A DNA stretch of 64,000 bases from Mallotus nudiflorus (Eukaryota; Streptophyta; Magnoliopsida; Malpighiales; Euphorbiaceae): assembly GCA_947683625.1 (NCBI GenBank), contig CANTUR010000193.1, positions 372,001 through 436,000 of the forward strand, written 5' to 3'. Below, piece by piece: positions 10,434 through 22,236 of this stretch (position 1 is the first letter of the stretch; every line of letters starts with the position of its first letter). Under the pieces are notes generated by a model that saw only the letters and a program-made list of their open reading frames with translations, had not been told where the DNA came from and made no database searches. The position numbers and the translations under genes were made by a program.

Positions 10434-11963
10434 GTTTCTCCAGGCCTTGATGATGATTCTGCACCAGTAAATGATTGATTTTTTTTATTTTTCTCATTTT
10501 CAATATTTGCCTTTTGTTGATTATAATCTTGTTTGGTTTGCACTATGTCTGCAGTCACTTATGTTTTTATTATTATTCTTATTATTTACCTCTTTTGAAT
10601 GTTTTGTTAACTACTTGGATTATTATGGTGCTTGATGTCAGTACTTTGTTTCCATTTTCTATTTGGTTCTGCATTTTTTTATGACTAATGATTTCCATGC
10701 TTGAAGTTTTCATTCAATTTTATGGCAATTTTTTATTTTTTAGTTCTACCATTCTCACTGGATCCCACCTTTGCATCATCAGGGAGGTATTTTTATTTTT
10801 TTTTCTTTTTTTTATGATTTTGGTGCCTTGTTCTATTTTTTAGTCATTGAGGGCAATAATGTAGGTAAGTGTGGGGGAGGATTTACATTACATATCCATG
10901 CATTGTTTGTTTTTAGATTTTTCTTGTTGAAGTTTTTTTTCTTTCCATTTAATTTTATTTATCATTTGGCTTTTAGTTATAGTTAGTTTTTTTGTTTCAT
11001 TATTATTATTATTATACTTTCTTTCATCAACATAAATCATTAATAAAAAAAAGGAGCATTTCATGATACATTTCATGCATTTTCATTTATAAAAAATAAT
11101 AAAAAATAAAAATAATATATTTTTTTTATTTTTTGAATTTTTAAGAATTTATTAACCTTCAACTCAATTTTTCCACATTTTGTCTAGCTTGTCCTAATTT
11201 TTTTTTTTAAATTTTTATACAAAATTGATGCTTAATTGTGGTTAAAGAATGATAGTATATAAAGCTTGCTTTTCGGTTCAATTATTGATTTATTGAACGG
11301 TTTATTAATTAAGATGGTTGTATATGGTCATTATGTATTAAGAATTTAGTTTTTATAATCTACGCATGAACTTGAAGATCAAGAGCATGATTTTAGGAGA
11401 GAAAGTATTGTGATTTGTAAAAAAAAATCTCTTTTCTTAAGTAAGAGCAATGTTTAAAGTTAAATTTTTGTGCTCTAAATCTACTCCAATGCTCTAATTA
11501 GAGTAAGAGTATCCAAAGGACCCACTTAATGGTATCCATGCTTAGTAATACAAGAACGATGAAGGATGTCTAAGAGTGGGAAGATTTGAATTGAGAGAAA
11601 AAAATGGTGAGATGGAGCGTAAAACGCACTCACTAATGCCAATGGAAAAAAACAAGATGTTGTAAAATCAAGCGTAAAGTGCATTCACAGCTAAAGTTTC
11701 AAAAAGTTATAGACCTCAATGTTTCTCTTCTAGAGTTGGTTCATTGTATTTTAAAGAGTTATGTGCTTAGGTTATGATAAGTAATTTGTTCATATATGAT
11801 GTATTTTTGTCTAATTATCATCTTTAGTAAACAAGTTTCAGTCTCGGTGTTATCGGTTTGTAAGTCTTAGAAGCTATATATCTTTAGTTATTGTTGAGCT
11901 TTTTTTTTAATTCAAATTTTATTTTTTTCTTGAGGATAAGCAAATATTAAGTGTGAAGGAATT
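10434..11963 (+). other. 3' non-coding region of gypsy element A with PPT-like sites
   Basis: AT-rich and non-coding. Two blocks resemble the gypsy polypurine context: GAGGGCAATAATGTAGG followed by AAGTGTGGGGGAGG (10849-10882), and TTGAGGATAAG...AAGTGTGAAGGAATT just before the LTR at 11964. A unit at about 11450-11580 (AGAGTATCCAAAGGACC) is the reverse-complement counterpart of the about 119-bp tandem units at 59690-60030. Two GCGTAAA-type short repeats occur at 11620-11690. Confidence 0.6.
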
Positions 11964-13163
11964 TGATGTGTGTAATTTCTACATATATTTTGAGTTGAAT
12001 TCTAATGGATATTAAACAACTAATTGGTTTAATTTGGGTAGAATCTGAGCTTAATTGAGAAATATTATAGTTTCTTATTTTATTTAGGATTCTATTATTT
12101 TTTGTTAATTCTAGTCAAATAAGGATTTTTATTTCAAATGCCTAATTAGTTGTTCCTCTTTATGGGAGATTTTATTAAAGGAATCCATGAGGACCAAGGA
12201 ATAGTTTGACAAGGCTTCATCACCAGTAGTGTATAACTAGTGTGACATGCTGGAATCTTAATTTAAAGAGCCACACGCCCATGCTAAAGTGGTGTCAAGC
12301 ACATAAAAAGTTTCCATTCTCAAAAATGAAAAGGAATTCAAGGGCAAATAGGTTTTCATTAGCTTTTTTTTATAAAAGGGGATGATTGAGAGGGCTTTTG
12401 GGGGATTGATTCTACATTCTTGAAGCTAAAAATGAGCAAAATGAAGATTGAAGGAGGATTCATCAAGGATTCAAAGACTTTTATTTTATTCTTCATCTTT
12501 AATTCTTAATTATGTTTATGTGCTTTGCCATAATTATGTGTGGCTAAATTTCCATTAGAGTTTAGGTTAGGAGTAACTATTCAATGGTGTGATTGAACAT
12601 AAGAGCTTAATTATTTAATATGATTTTTAGTTTATTCTTTAAGTTGTATTTATTTTATGCTTTCATTCTTAGCCAACTTGTTTGCATGTTTATGGGTAAA
12701 TTCGCTAATGAGAGTTAGGTGAATTTATTAGCTTAAAACTGATAAGACTTAGATCACTCGGCCATAAGAGTAGGCAAGCTCTTCAGGAGTAAAATAGTTG
12801 TTAAGGAGCTTAATGAATTAGGATTAATTTCTTAATCGTAAGAGTAGGTTAAATCTTAATATTAACATGCTCAATTAAACTCAAAAGAGTATTTAGGTAT
12901 TTTAGAACAATTACCCTTAACTAAAATTATGATTTTTGTTTCATAATGTGTTCATAATCATATTAGAATAGTGAAACTAAACCTAGGCTCTAAACTTTTT
13001 ATTATTTGATTTTAATTTTATTTAAATTGTTTTGTTTTATATTTGCTAAATTACTTTTATTCGATTTACTAGCTAAGATCATTAGTAAAGATATTAGTAC
13101 TCAATATACAACCCTTGTGGGACAATAATTCATTATATTGCAATCATAATCTGTGTGTTTACA
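11964..13163 (+). repeat. LTR of gypsy element A (3' LTR)
   Basis: It starts TGATGTGTGTAATTT directly after a purine-rich TTAAGTGTGAAGGAATT and ends near CTGTGTGTTTACA. Near the end it carries CAACCCTTGTGGGAC, a sequence commonly seen in plant gypsy LTRs. No second copy lies in the window, so the 3' edge is approximate. Two CGTAAGAGTAGG-like motifs occur at 12764 and 12837. Confidence 0.6.
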
Positions 13164-13174
13164 GGTTTAAAATG

Positions 13175-14798
13175 CAATAAAAGGCTAAAAATATCAAATG
13201 ATTTGAGGAATTGATTTAAAGTATGGAATGGCTTTGAGTTTAGTTGCATGTATATAGATATAAGTATTGGAATAAATCAGTGTTCTTGAATTTGCATATA
13301 GCGAATTTAGAAAATCTTGAGCATAAATTGAATGAAGCTCATGGTTAATTGGTAGGAGTTAATTAAGGCTATAGAAAGGAGTCTGTCAAAGTAGTGAGGA
13401 AAGAGAAGAGAGTTGCATTTGACTATGAGTGAATTCCATTGATTCTATAGCTTATCTTCTGAACTTTTGTTTGCTTCTTGAAATCTTCTTTTTCTAGTCA
13501 GCCTTCTTATCATGATGTTTGAATGTTTGTGAATAATTCTTTTTAATTGAGTTCAGTGTTCTTAATACTTGCCTTTTTTAGTTGAAATTCAATTCTTGGA
13601 TAACTTTGAACTTTTTATTTTATGTTTTGTTCCCTTATGGTTTTGGTTGCATAATTTGCTTCCAAAAACATGTCAAATTGCCTAATTTTAAACTACCATA
13701 AACCTTATAGTTTCAATGTCATTAAATTGTTGTTGTGCTATATTGAGTTTGCTATTAAATCTTAAATCCTATACAGTCCCAAAATTATTTGCTTCATGTG
13801 TTATTTCCTTAAGAACTTGGTTGTGTAGTTACCTTTTTGAGTCATGCTTAAATAATCCTTCTTGAATCACCATGAAGCTCGTAATTTTTTTATTAATCAA
13901 GTTGTTTTCATATACATTGAGTTTATTGCATAATTTTATAAATGAGAAGTGTGGAAATGCAACTTTAACAATTTAGTTAAAATGTCTTAAAATAGAACTA
14001 GAAAGTATAAAAAAAAGATGAAAATGTGTAGTTGCTATTACAACATTCACCCTCTTAATTAAGAATGTAGTTTACCAAAGATGTGTGTGTGTGTGTGTGT
14101 GTGTATGAAGGAATTACATAGACTTGATTAGTGTTGCAAAACTTTATTAAAATGGCCATCTTGTTGCTGTTAAGTTAAACTGTTGATGACTTGTGAAGCC
14201 TTGTGAGTTTTGTGATACTTTTCTAAAGTTCTAATTGATTTAAAATAAATCTTAAATGTTCTATTTCTAGCTATAATTGACTAGAACATATTCGTATGAA
14301 TTATACATAAAAGAGCCGAACAAGTAAGAGTCTTGGAATCGTGTCTTGATAATAACTTATGATGACCAAAGTGAAGTTTTAATTTCTAAAAATTATGCTA
14401 CATTAAACTTTTAAGAACTAAAAATAGTCATCAACAATAATTCATTTTAATTAAGATACAATGACTAGGATTTGAATTAAATAATTGAGAGTTTAAAGTA
14501 TATTTGTATAATAGACCTTAATAGTGTAAATAATTTAATGTATTATATTTTGGTAAGTTATGGCACCTCACTTAGTTTAGAATAATAAACAAGGTTTATA
14601 ACTAAATTTATATTTGAGAAGGAATAGCTATAAGAATTTAATTTACAAAGTTCATAAATTCTTAATTATATATATGTATATGAGTAATTTATTAAATAAT
14701 AAGCCAGGAAGTAAATTAGAAGGATGGAATTGAGTATAACATGTATAAGAATAAGGATAGTAAGACCATGTTTGGGACATGACTAGTTCCTACCGAAC
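13175..14798 (+). repeat. Truncated 5' LTR fragment of H
   Basis: It aligns with 16603-18252 at high identity, from AAAAGGCTA through GGGACATG. A (TG)n run at 14082-14105 replaces the TAAA/TA run found at the matching place of the right copy. A short TA stretch near 14667 corresponds to a very long TA run at 18080 on the right. The fragment starts abruptly after the LTR of element A and ends at a deletion junction with integrase. Confidence 0.88.
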
Positions 14799-15935
14799 TA
14801 CTACAATCCTTACCAATCCCAAAATGAAAGTGGGAACACATTACTATGGACTTTGTAGTATGATTGCCAAGGACACAACAGGGAAATGATGCAGTTTGGA
14901 TAATTATTGATCAATTAATGAAATTTGCACATTTCATTCCCATTAAGGTTAGTTATAAGCTTACCAAATTAGCAGAGTTATAAATTAAAGAAATTTTCAA
15001 GTTACATGGAGCACCGACATTGATCATATCATATCGTGACCTAAGGTTTACATCATGATTTTGGCCGAGTTTGCAAGGAGTTCTAAGCACAAAATTGAAG
15101 TTTAGCAATACTTTCCATCCTAAAATAGATGGCCAGTCAAAACACACTATATAAGTGCTAGAAGATATGTTATAGGCTAGCGTTATGGACTTAGGCGGCA
15201 ATTGGGATAAGCAAGTGCCATTAATGTATAATAATAGCTATCATAGTAGCATAGGAATGGCACCTTTTGAAGCTTTATAAGGAAAAAGATGTAAAACACT
15301 AATGTGTTGGGATGAAGTTAATGAAAGAAAGTTTATTGGTCTAGAGTTGATTCAAATTATAACAGATAATTTACAAGTGATCTGAGCAAAATTAAAGATA
15401 GCATAGGATAGGCAAAGAAGTTATGTGAATCTTAAACACACTGACATTGAATATAAGGTGGGGGGAAAAGTATTTTTAAAAGTATCACCATGGAATGGCA
15501 TATTAAGATTTGGCAAACATGAAAAATTAAGTATGAGATTCCTTGGCCCATACGAGGTGATTGAATGAGTTAGGCCATTAGCTTATTGTTTAGCTTTATT
15601 GCCTAACTTAGTAGGAATCCATGATGTCTTTCATGTGTCAATATTGCAACGATATCAAAGTGACCCTTCCCATGTACTATAAGAGCAATCAATTGATTTA
15701 AAAGAAAATTTAAGTTATGAAGAGGAGCTAGTAACCATATTGATAAGGACCAAAAAGTGTTGCGAAATAAGGTTATTCCACTAGTTAAAGTACTATGGAA
15801 AAATCATTCTTTTGAGAAGCAATGTGGGAAAGAGAAGAGGAAATAAAGTAGAGGTATCCACACTTATTATTCCTTGTGATAGACAAAATAAAGAGAGGTG
15901 CAACTGAATTTTGAGGATGAAATTCATATTAGAGG
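14799..15935 (+). pseudogene. H integrase with chromodomain relic
   Basis: Plus-strand translation gives KWEHITMDFVV (first catalytic Asp), QQGNDAVWVIIDQLMKFAHF, KEIFKLHGAPTLI, ISYRDLRFTS, TTFHPKIDGQSKHTI, YNNSYHSSIGMAPFEALYG and FGKHEKLSMRFLGPYEVIE. The IHDVFHVSILQRYQSDPSHVL tail is that of Tekay-type integrases (given here as adjoining pieces IHDVFHVSIL and QRYQSDPSHVL). The second catalytic Asp is Tyr (SYRD for SDRD) and the catalytic Glu is Lys (GQSK). A chromodomain relic follows (SYEEELVTIL, then frameshifted W-x-N-H-S and RYPHLLF-like pieces to about 15900). Several stops confirm it is dead. Confidence 0.9.
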
Positions 15936-18076
15936 AGAACATCACACTCATGTCTGAGAAGTTCACCATTATTATGGGAGATCGAAATAAACAAAATAAT
16001 AATAATGATAATTATAAGATTAAGAGTACCTCTTGTCTATATCACTTATGGTACATAAAAATAATAATAATAAGAGTGTTAATTTTAAATAAATGTGTAT
16101 GTGTGTGTGTAGGAAATTAAAAAAAGAGGGGGGAGGGCTGAGGACTAAATTGACACATAGTTAGGCTTGGAATTAGGATGGAAGTGAAAGGAAGGAAGTA
16201 AATTTAAGGACTTGAAATGGAAATTAAGAAAGGGAAGTAGGATCTGGTAGGAATAGGGAAGGTTTTAACATGACTAATTAAAGTCTAATAAGAAGAAACC
16301 CCTCTTAGGCTGCATTCTTTCTTTTGAAAAAAAAAAAAAAAAAAAAAAAAAAAAGAAGAGAAAATACAGGAGGAGAATGGGTGAGGATGAGCAGCATCAC
16401 TTGAGGTTGGTTCATCTTGCATGTGGGTGAAGGAGAGTTTCTATTATTTGATTTTCCCTTAAAAGCAAGTAGTGGTGATTTTTATCACTTAGAGCTAAAG
16501 ATCAAAGGAGAACAGAAGCAGCAAACTAAAACCAAAAAAAAAAAAAAAAGAGAACAAAAAGTAACTAATACAAATGGGTTCCCGATGAGGACTGACTAAG
16601 TAAAAAGGCTAGAAACATCAAATGATTTGAGGAATTGATTTAAAGTATGGAATGGCTTTGAGTTTAGTTGCATGCATAGAGATACAAGTATCAGAATAAA
16701 TCAGTGTTCTTGAATTTGCATATAGCGAATTTGGAAAACCTTGAGCATAAATTGAATGAAGCTCATGGTTAATTGGTAGGAGCTGATCAAGGCCACAGAA
16801 AGGAGTCTGTCAAAGCAGCGAGGAAAGAGAAGAGAGCTGCACTTGACTGTGAGTTAATTCCATTGATTCTATAGGTTATCTTGGAGCTCTTGTTTGCTTC
16901 TTGAAATTTTGTGTTTCTGGTCAGCCCTCTCGTCGTGATGTTTGAATGTTTTTGAACAATTCTTTTTGATTCAGTTCAGTGTTCTTAATGCTGGCCTTTT
17001 TTGGTTGAAATTTGATTCTTGGGCAACTCTGAACTTGTTGCTTTTGTGTTGTTCCCTTCGGGCTTCAGTTGCAAAATTTGCTTCTGAAAACATGTCAAAT
17101 TGTCTAATTTTGAACTACCATGAACCTTATAGTTTCAATGTTATTAAATTGCTGTTGTGCTATGTTGAGTTTGCTGCTGAATCCCGAATCCTCTACAACC
17201 CCAAAATTCTTTGTTTCGTGTGTTATTTCCTTGAGAACTTGGTTATGTAGTTACCTCTTAAATCATGCTCAAATAATCCTTCTTGAATCACCATGAACCT
17301 CGTAATTTTGTTATTAATCAAATTACTATCATATACATTGAGTTTACTGTAGAATTTTATAAATGAGAAGTGTGGAAATGCAGCTTTAATAATTTAGTTA
17401 AAATGTCTTGAAACAGAGATAGAAAGTATAAAGAAAAAAAAGGAGAGTGTGCACTTGCTGTTACAGCATTCACCCACCGAATTAAGAACGTAGTTTACCA
17501 AAGATAAATATAAATAAATAAATATATATATATATATATATAGAAAGGAATTACATAGACTTGATTAGTGTTGCAAAACTTTATTAAAATGGCCATCTTC
17601 TTGTTGTTAAGTTGAATTGTTGATGACTTGTGAACCTTGTGAGTGTAGTGATACTTTTCTCAAGTTCTAATTGATTTAAAATAAATGTTAATTGTTCTAT
17701 TTCTAGCTATAATTGACTTCAACATATCCCTACGAATTATACATAAAAGAGCCGAACAAGTAAGAGTCTTGGAATCGTGTCTTGATAATAGCTTGTGATG
17801 ACCAAAGTGAAGTTTGAATTTCTAAAAATTATACTGCATTAAACTTTTAAGAACTGAAAATAGTCATTGACAATAATTCATTTTAGTTAAGATAAAATGA
17901 CTAGGATTTGAGTTAAAGAATTGAGAGTTTAAAGCATATTTGAATAATAGGCCTCAATAATGTAATAATTTAATATATTCTTGGCACCTCACTTATTTTA
18001 GAATAATAAACAAGGTTTATAACTAAATTTATATTTGAGAAGGAATATCTATAAGAATTTAATTTACTAAGTGCGT

Positions 18077-18079
<3 letters not shown>

Positions 18080-18139
<60 letters not shown>
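18080..18139. repeat. (TA)n microsatellite in H 3' LTR
   Basis: About 30 uninterrupted TA units. The matching site in the left LTR fragment (near 14667) has only a few, so it expanded after the two LTRs separated. A smaller mixed tract, TAAATAAATAA then (TA)n, is at 17505-17542. Confidence 0.95.
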
Positions 18140-18141
<2 letters not shown>

Positions 18142-18946
18142 GTAATTTATTAAACAATAAGCAAGGAAGTAAATTGGAAGGGTGGAATTGAGCACAACAT
18201 GAATAAGGATAAGGATAGTAAGATCATGTCTGGGACATGGCTGGGTCCTGTACAGTGTCCATGACACTACATTTTATACTATGAATTGTTCAAAGACTGT
18301 ATTTGGGGTGCAACTATCAAAATGAATTGACGGAATTAAATTATTTGGAATGACAATGTTTTTCTTTACAACTGTCTTTGGGACAATGCTCAAGACCTAT
18401 TATGCCTTTGGGGTGGATCCGAGTGGTTAACTATATGTGTACGAGTTTATTAGACCTTCAGTATACTAGTCATACTGATATCCACCTACATACGTGTATT
18501 GGTGCTCATTGATTTGCTAACCACTAAATTTATTTAAATTGAGAATTTATTATTAATATTAATAATTATATGTTGATAATTTTCATTTAATTATAAATAT
18601 TGGTCAAGTAAGTATTATTTTTATAAGTTATACTTAAAAGTGAATTATAAATAGGATTAACATTATTAACAAATAATAATTAACTGGAAATCAAATGCTT
18701 TAGATAAGTAATTAAAATTTAATAAAAAAAATAAAGGGTATCAATGAGTATTTAATTTTTATGAGGTTGTTTATTAATTTAAATTCTCTCCGATCATCTT
18801 ATGTGGTTAAATTATTTCGTTCTTACCTTAATCCTATTTCTTGTTGCTCTGTTCATTCATTGGGTATTTTCCTGGAAAATACTCATACCTTACTTTTTTT
18901 GTCTTTTTTCAGGTTGACTGTTTTACTTCCAGTTAAAATTATTTGC

Positions 18947-18949
<3 letters not shown>

Positions 18950-18988
<39 letters not shown>
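18950..18988. repeat. (TA)n(GA)n compound microsatellite
   Basis: A TA run (about 18950-18973) passes directly into GAGAGAGAGAGAG. It lies in the 3' half of the H LTR. Confidence 0.92.
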
Positions 18989-19698
18989 GAGTCGGAAGGA
19001 TGTCTTATAATTACATGATTTTGAGCCAAGACATGTAGGAAGATGAAACGATCATTAAGTATTCCCTAGGACATGTGGTTGACACTGTGTTAGATTGGAA
19101 ATTATAGGTGGAACTTGCTACTGTACCTTTCCAAACCTTGATAGTGAGGGAGGATCATGGAAATCTAATTATTACGGTGGTTCTTGTGATTTATGAGACT
19201 GCCTTCAATGTCCATGTTTTTATGATCCTTGACTTTTATTGATGAAAGTCTAAGAAAAATCTATTTTGTGTTTTTGACTATGTAGCCTTATGATGTTTGT
19301 ATATAACTGTGGTAAACAGGGTTACTTATTTGTAGGTGATTACAACCTTTTTATTTTAGTGCAATTAAACGTAAATATTTTAGTTGTAATCAGTGCTCTA
19401 CATGTGCAGGAATGTATATAATGTTATGAATAGTTTAAGAATAAATGATAGCTTTTTGCTATTCTCTTTAATATTGTGATATATAACTGTCACTTATTAA
19501 AGGTTGTTAATGTTCAAGTCAAGTTTGGATATAATATTAGTGAAATCCAGCTGAATGCATAAGTTGAGTTTCATTATATTTAGAATATTAAATTAAATTA
19601 AATTAGAATTTTACCTCCCCCATAGTTAATTATGCCACTATATATAACCATTATACTTTAAGGATTAAGTTTTAATATTCAGGTATTAATTCTTACAG

Positions 19699-19734
19699 TG
19701 TCGCCTTATCCTATATGCTTCCCTATTGGATGTT
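19699..19734. other. Left arm of a foldback split by the solo LTR
   Basis: GTGTCGCCTTATC...CCCTATTGGATGTT here is nearly the reverse complement of the sequence right of the solo LTR (20839-20890: AACATTCCAATAGGGG...TTAAGAGTCACAC). ATGTT (19730-19734) is the target duplication. Before insertion the site was an inverted repeat with arms of roughly 35-40 bp around CGAGGGC. Confidence 0.7.
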
Positions 19735-20838
19735 TGAAAGTGCTTTAAGGGGGTGAATAAGGCTAATGAGCATTTTTAGAAAAATTAAATGGATAAACAA
19801 GAAATAAAACAAAGTTAAGAAGGAATAATAATAAACATGATAATTTAAAAAGTTTGGATTCTCAATAATCCTACATTTCCACTTAACTTATCCTCAAGTT
19901 TGGATTTTCAATACTTACAATCTTCTTCAAAAAAATTGAGATTACACAAGAGTTTGAGGCTCACTCTTTAACCTTACACAATTAAGACTTTTAAGGCTAA
20001 CTCTTCATCTAAACAAATAAGAGTTTCTAGGCTCACTCTTAAACCAATTCCCATGTGTTTTAGTAGCTAAACACTTAAACCAATTTCACTAGAAATATAC
20101 CTCACTTCCCTTTTAATCTATCCCATGAATTAGATGAAGATAAAGTCTTATTTCCAATATACAACCAACTCTCACAAGAGTTAAACAAATACAAGAATTT
20201 GATAGAAAGAAAATTAATGTTCAATTGAATGCTTATAGAGTTTTTTTATATAATCAAGGTATGTAACTTATTAAGAATGAAAACTCCAAAGCATTCATAG
20301 AGATTAAGTTTCAAAAATATGGTTGTTGAAGGCATTAATTATGCCTCCAAAGTCTTCTAAACATCATTGATTGAAATTGGACTTTTTCCAATCGAAATGC
20401 TACTCACGATCATGAGGGTAGTATCTAGCTCATGAGGAGAAAGTTTGAAGATTGTTGCAATTGAAAATAGCTATTTAAGGCTGTCTTGCCTACCCTCACG
20501 AGAGGCTCAAGATGTTTTGCATCAAATGAGCTCGAAGGCACTATTTAAGGAGGCTGCTCTTGAGGGGCTCATGAGGAGCTCGTGAGCAGCCACATGTAAG
20601 TCAAAAATTTTGTATTTTTGAACCACTTGCGTCCATATTACTTAGCCACTCGTATAGGTTCATATACTTCATTAAATCATATGTAAATACTCTTTTTAAT
20701 GAATATTTCATATCTCTAAGCTTTAAACAAATAATCTTGATAATTAATCAAATTCCTACATACTTAAATCAAATCATTAGTATCTTAAATTATTTTTTAA
20801 AGTCAAAATTAGGAATTTAATCATGCAAATGGTCAACA
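19735..20838 (-). mobile_element. Solo Sirevirus LTR
   Basis: The reverse complement starts TGTTGACCATTTGC and ends CACTTTCA, a canonical TG...CA LTR of 1104 bp related to the S2 LTRs. A perfect ATGTT duplication flanks it (19730-19734 and 20839-20843). There is no primer-binding site or polypurine tract beside it, so it is solo. It carries a palindrome cluster (20399-20592, including 8-bp arms GGCTGCTC/GAGCAGCC at 20552 and 20584). A TATATAAAA-type box lies on the minus strand near 20245-20254, downstream of the cluster in LTR sense. Confidence 0.95.
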
Positions 20839-21103
20839 ATGTTCGAGGGCAACATTCCAATAGGGGTGCTTATGGGGTTAAGAGTCACACCCCTATACTT
20901 CTATTTTTGTAAACATTAAGTTCTTACACTTTTATTTTTGTATACAGTAAGTCCATAATTAATATGAATTTTCATAATTTTATCAACTCTATATACAATG
21001 TGATTATTTATATTTATTTTTAATATGAAATTAATATTAAACAATAATTACTCTTATGAAAATTAAATCTAAATAATATAATAGTAATTTAGTCTTTAAA
21101 ATT
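20839..21103. other. Left end of an older inverted-repeat sequence interrupted by S2
   Basis: Contains CACACCCCTATACTTCT and TTACACTTTTATTTTTGTA-type repeats. These recur in inverted orientation at about 33690-33850, on the far side of S2. With S2 removed, the two parts make a stretch of about 1 kb with imperfect terminal inverted repeats of about 80-100 bp, possibly a non-autonomous DNA transposon. The class was not recognised. Confidence 0.45.
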
Positions 21104-22203
21104 TTTTAACCATTTCCATTATCAAACTCCTAATTTTGACTTTGACAAATAATTTAAGTTGCTAATGATTTTATTTAAGTGTGTAGGAACTTAATTTAAG
21201 ATGCTCAAAGCTTGGAAATATGAAATACTCTTTAAAGGAGTACTTAACATGTATTTTATGAAGTATATGAACCAATGCAAGTATCTAAGTCAATTAATTA
21301 AAAAGGAGCTAAGAAAAATCAAATTTTGGACTTACAAGTGTTTGCTCACAAATGTCTCACAAGCCGGTCATGAGCTATCCCATGTTAGTGCCCATTTTGA
21401 GCCATTTCAGCTATTTTGGACAATGCCACTTATGAGCTGCCCTCATGGTCATAAGCAGCTCATGAGGGCAGTTTAGACAGCTCACAATGAGCAAATTTGA
21501 ACAAATTTCAAAGGCAACAGTTCTCAAATCGATCCTCACAAGCCAAGACACTATGCATATGATTTGTAGCAGCATTTCGGCTATAGAAGTTTGAAAAACA
21601 CTCAAGGATGTTTATAAGACTTTAAAAACATAATCAACACCTCTAACAGCCATAGTTTTAAGTTGTTTATCTATATAAACTACTCCTTGAGATCAATTGA
21701 AGTTAAGATACCTACTTTTAATATTTTTTTATCTTAGCATTCATTAAAGCTCTCAAACTCTCATCAAAATTCTTTATAGTTATATAAATCTTGTGTGAGT
21801 TAATTGTGTGTTAAAAATAGAATTTCTACTTCATCTAAGTCTTAAGATAGATTAGAAAGGAAGTGAGATTTATTTTTAAAGGAATTTGTTTAAGTGTTTA
21901 GCCATTAAGAAACTTAGGAATTGGATTAAGAGTGAGCCTAGAAACTCTTGATTGTAAGGTTGAAAGAGTGTGCCACAAAACTCTTATGTAATCTTAATCT
22001 TGTGAATAAGATTATAGGAATTAAAAATCCTAACTTGGGGGTAATTTGGGTGGAAATGTAGGATTATTAAGGATCTGAATTCCTTAATTATTTGTGTTCT
22101 TATTTTCTCTAATCTTAATCCTTACTCATTCTTGTTTAATTTCCTTTTAATTTTCTAAAATCCTCATTAGCCTTATTCACCCCCTCCCTCTAAGGCACTT
22201 TTA
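21104..22203 (+). repeat. 5' LTR of S2
   Basis: 1100 bp. It begins TTTTAACC (mutated TGTTGACC) and ends GGCACTTTTA. A palindrome cluster lies at 21364-21480, including perfect 11-bp arms CTGCCCTCATG / CATGAGGGCAG (21437-21447 and 21461-21471). It is followed by a TATA box CTATATAAAC at 21671-21680. The transcript would start shortly after. Runs of CCCC near 22180 mirror the G-runs of minus-strand relatives. Confidence 0.95.
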
Positions 22204-22205
22204 AT

Positions 22206-22217
22206 TTGTATCAAAGC
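22206..22217 (+). promoter_or_regulatory. Primer-binding site of S2 (decayed)
   Basis: TTGTATCAAAGC lies at the position of TGGTATCAGAGC, two bases after the LTR, as in S1. Two G-to-T/A changes weaken the match to initiator methionine tRNA. Confidence 0.82.
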
Positions 22218-22236
22218 TTGGATTCTAAGAAAATAA

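Larger units (their letters stand above)
13175..19698 (+). mobile_element. H: internally deleted chromovirus (Tekay/Del-type Ty3/gypsy)
   Basis: Long direct repeats (13175-14798 and about 16603-18252) flank a chromovirus integrase remnant. The right repeat continues both ways and fits a 3' LTR of about 3.76 kb (15938-19698). The left is a 5' LTR fragment missing both ends and fused directly to mid-integrase, so primer-binding site, gag, protease, RT and RNase H are deleted. The LTR edges are inferred from family layout, not from a duplication. Confidence 0.8.
15938..19698 (+). repeat. 3' LTR of H (about 3.8 kb, inferred edges)
   Basis: It starts after TTTTGAGGATGAAATTC and a GGAGAACAT purine stretch, the place where Tekay-type LTRs follow the pol end. 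It ends near ATTAATTCTTACA at 19698. The middle (16603-18252) is the pair of 13175-14798. An A-run lies at 16328-16354 and a shorter one near 16540. ORF-like stretches inside (for example 16942-17250) have no protein homology I recognise and are read as LTR sequence. Confidence 0.6.

Noticed and set aside
10441..11090. Plus and minus small frames in the A 3' region
   Set aside because: T-rich composition gives hydrophobic nonsense frames; no motif.
16942..17250. 102-codon plus frame in the H LTR
   Set aside because: The paired LTR copy (13520-13770) breaks the frame, and the location inside an LTR argues against a gene.
18067..18267. Minus-strand frame of 66 codons
   Set aside because: Mostly the TA microsatellite read as Ile-Tyr repeats.
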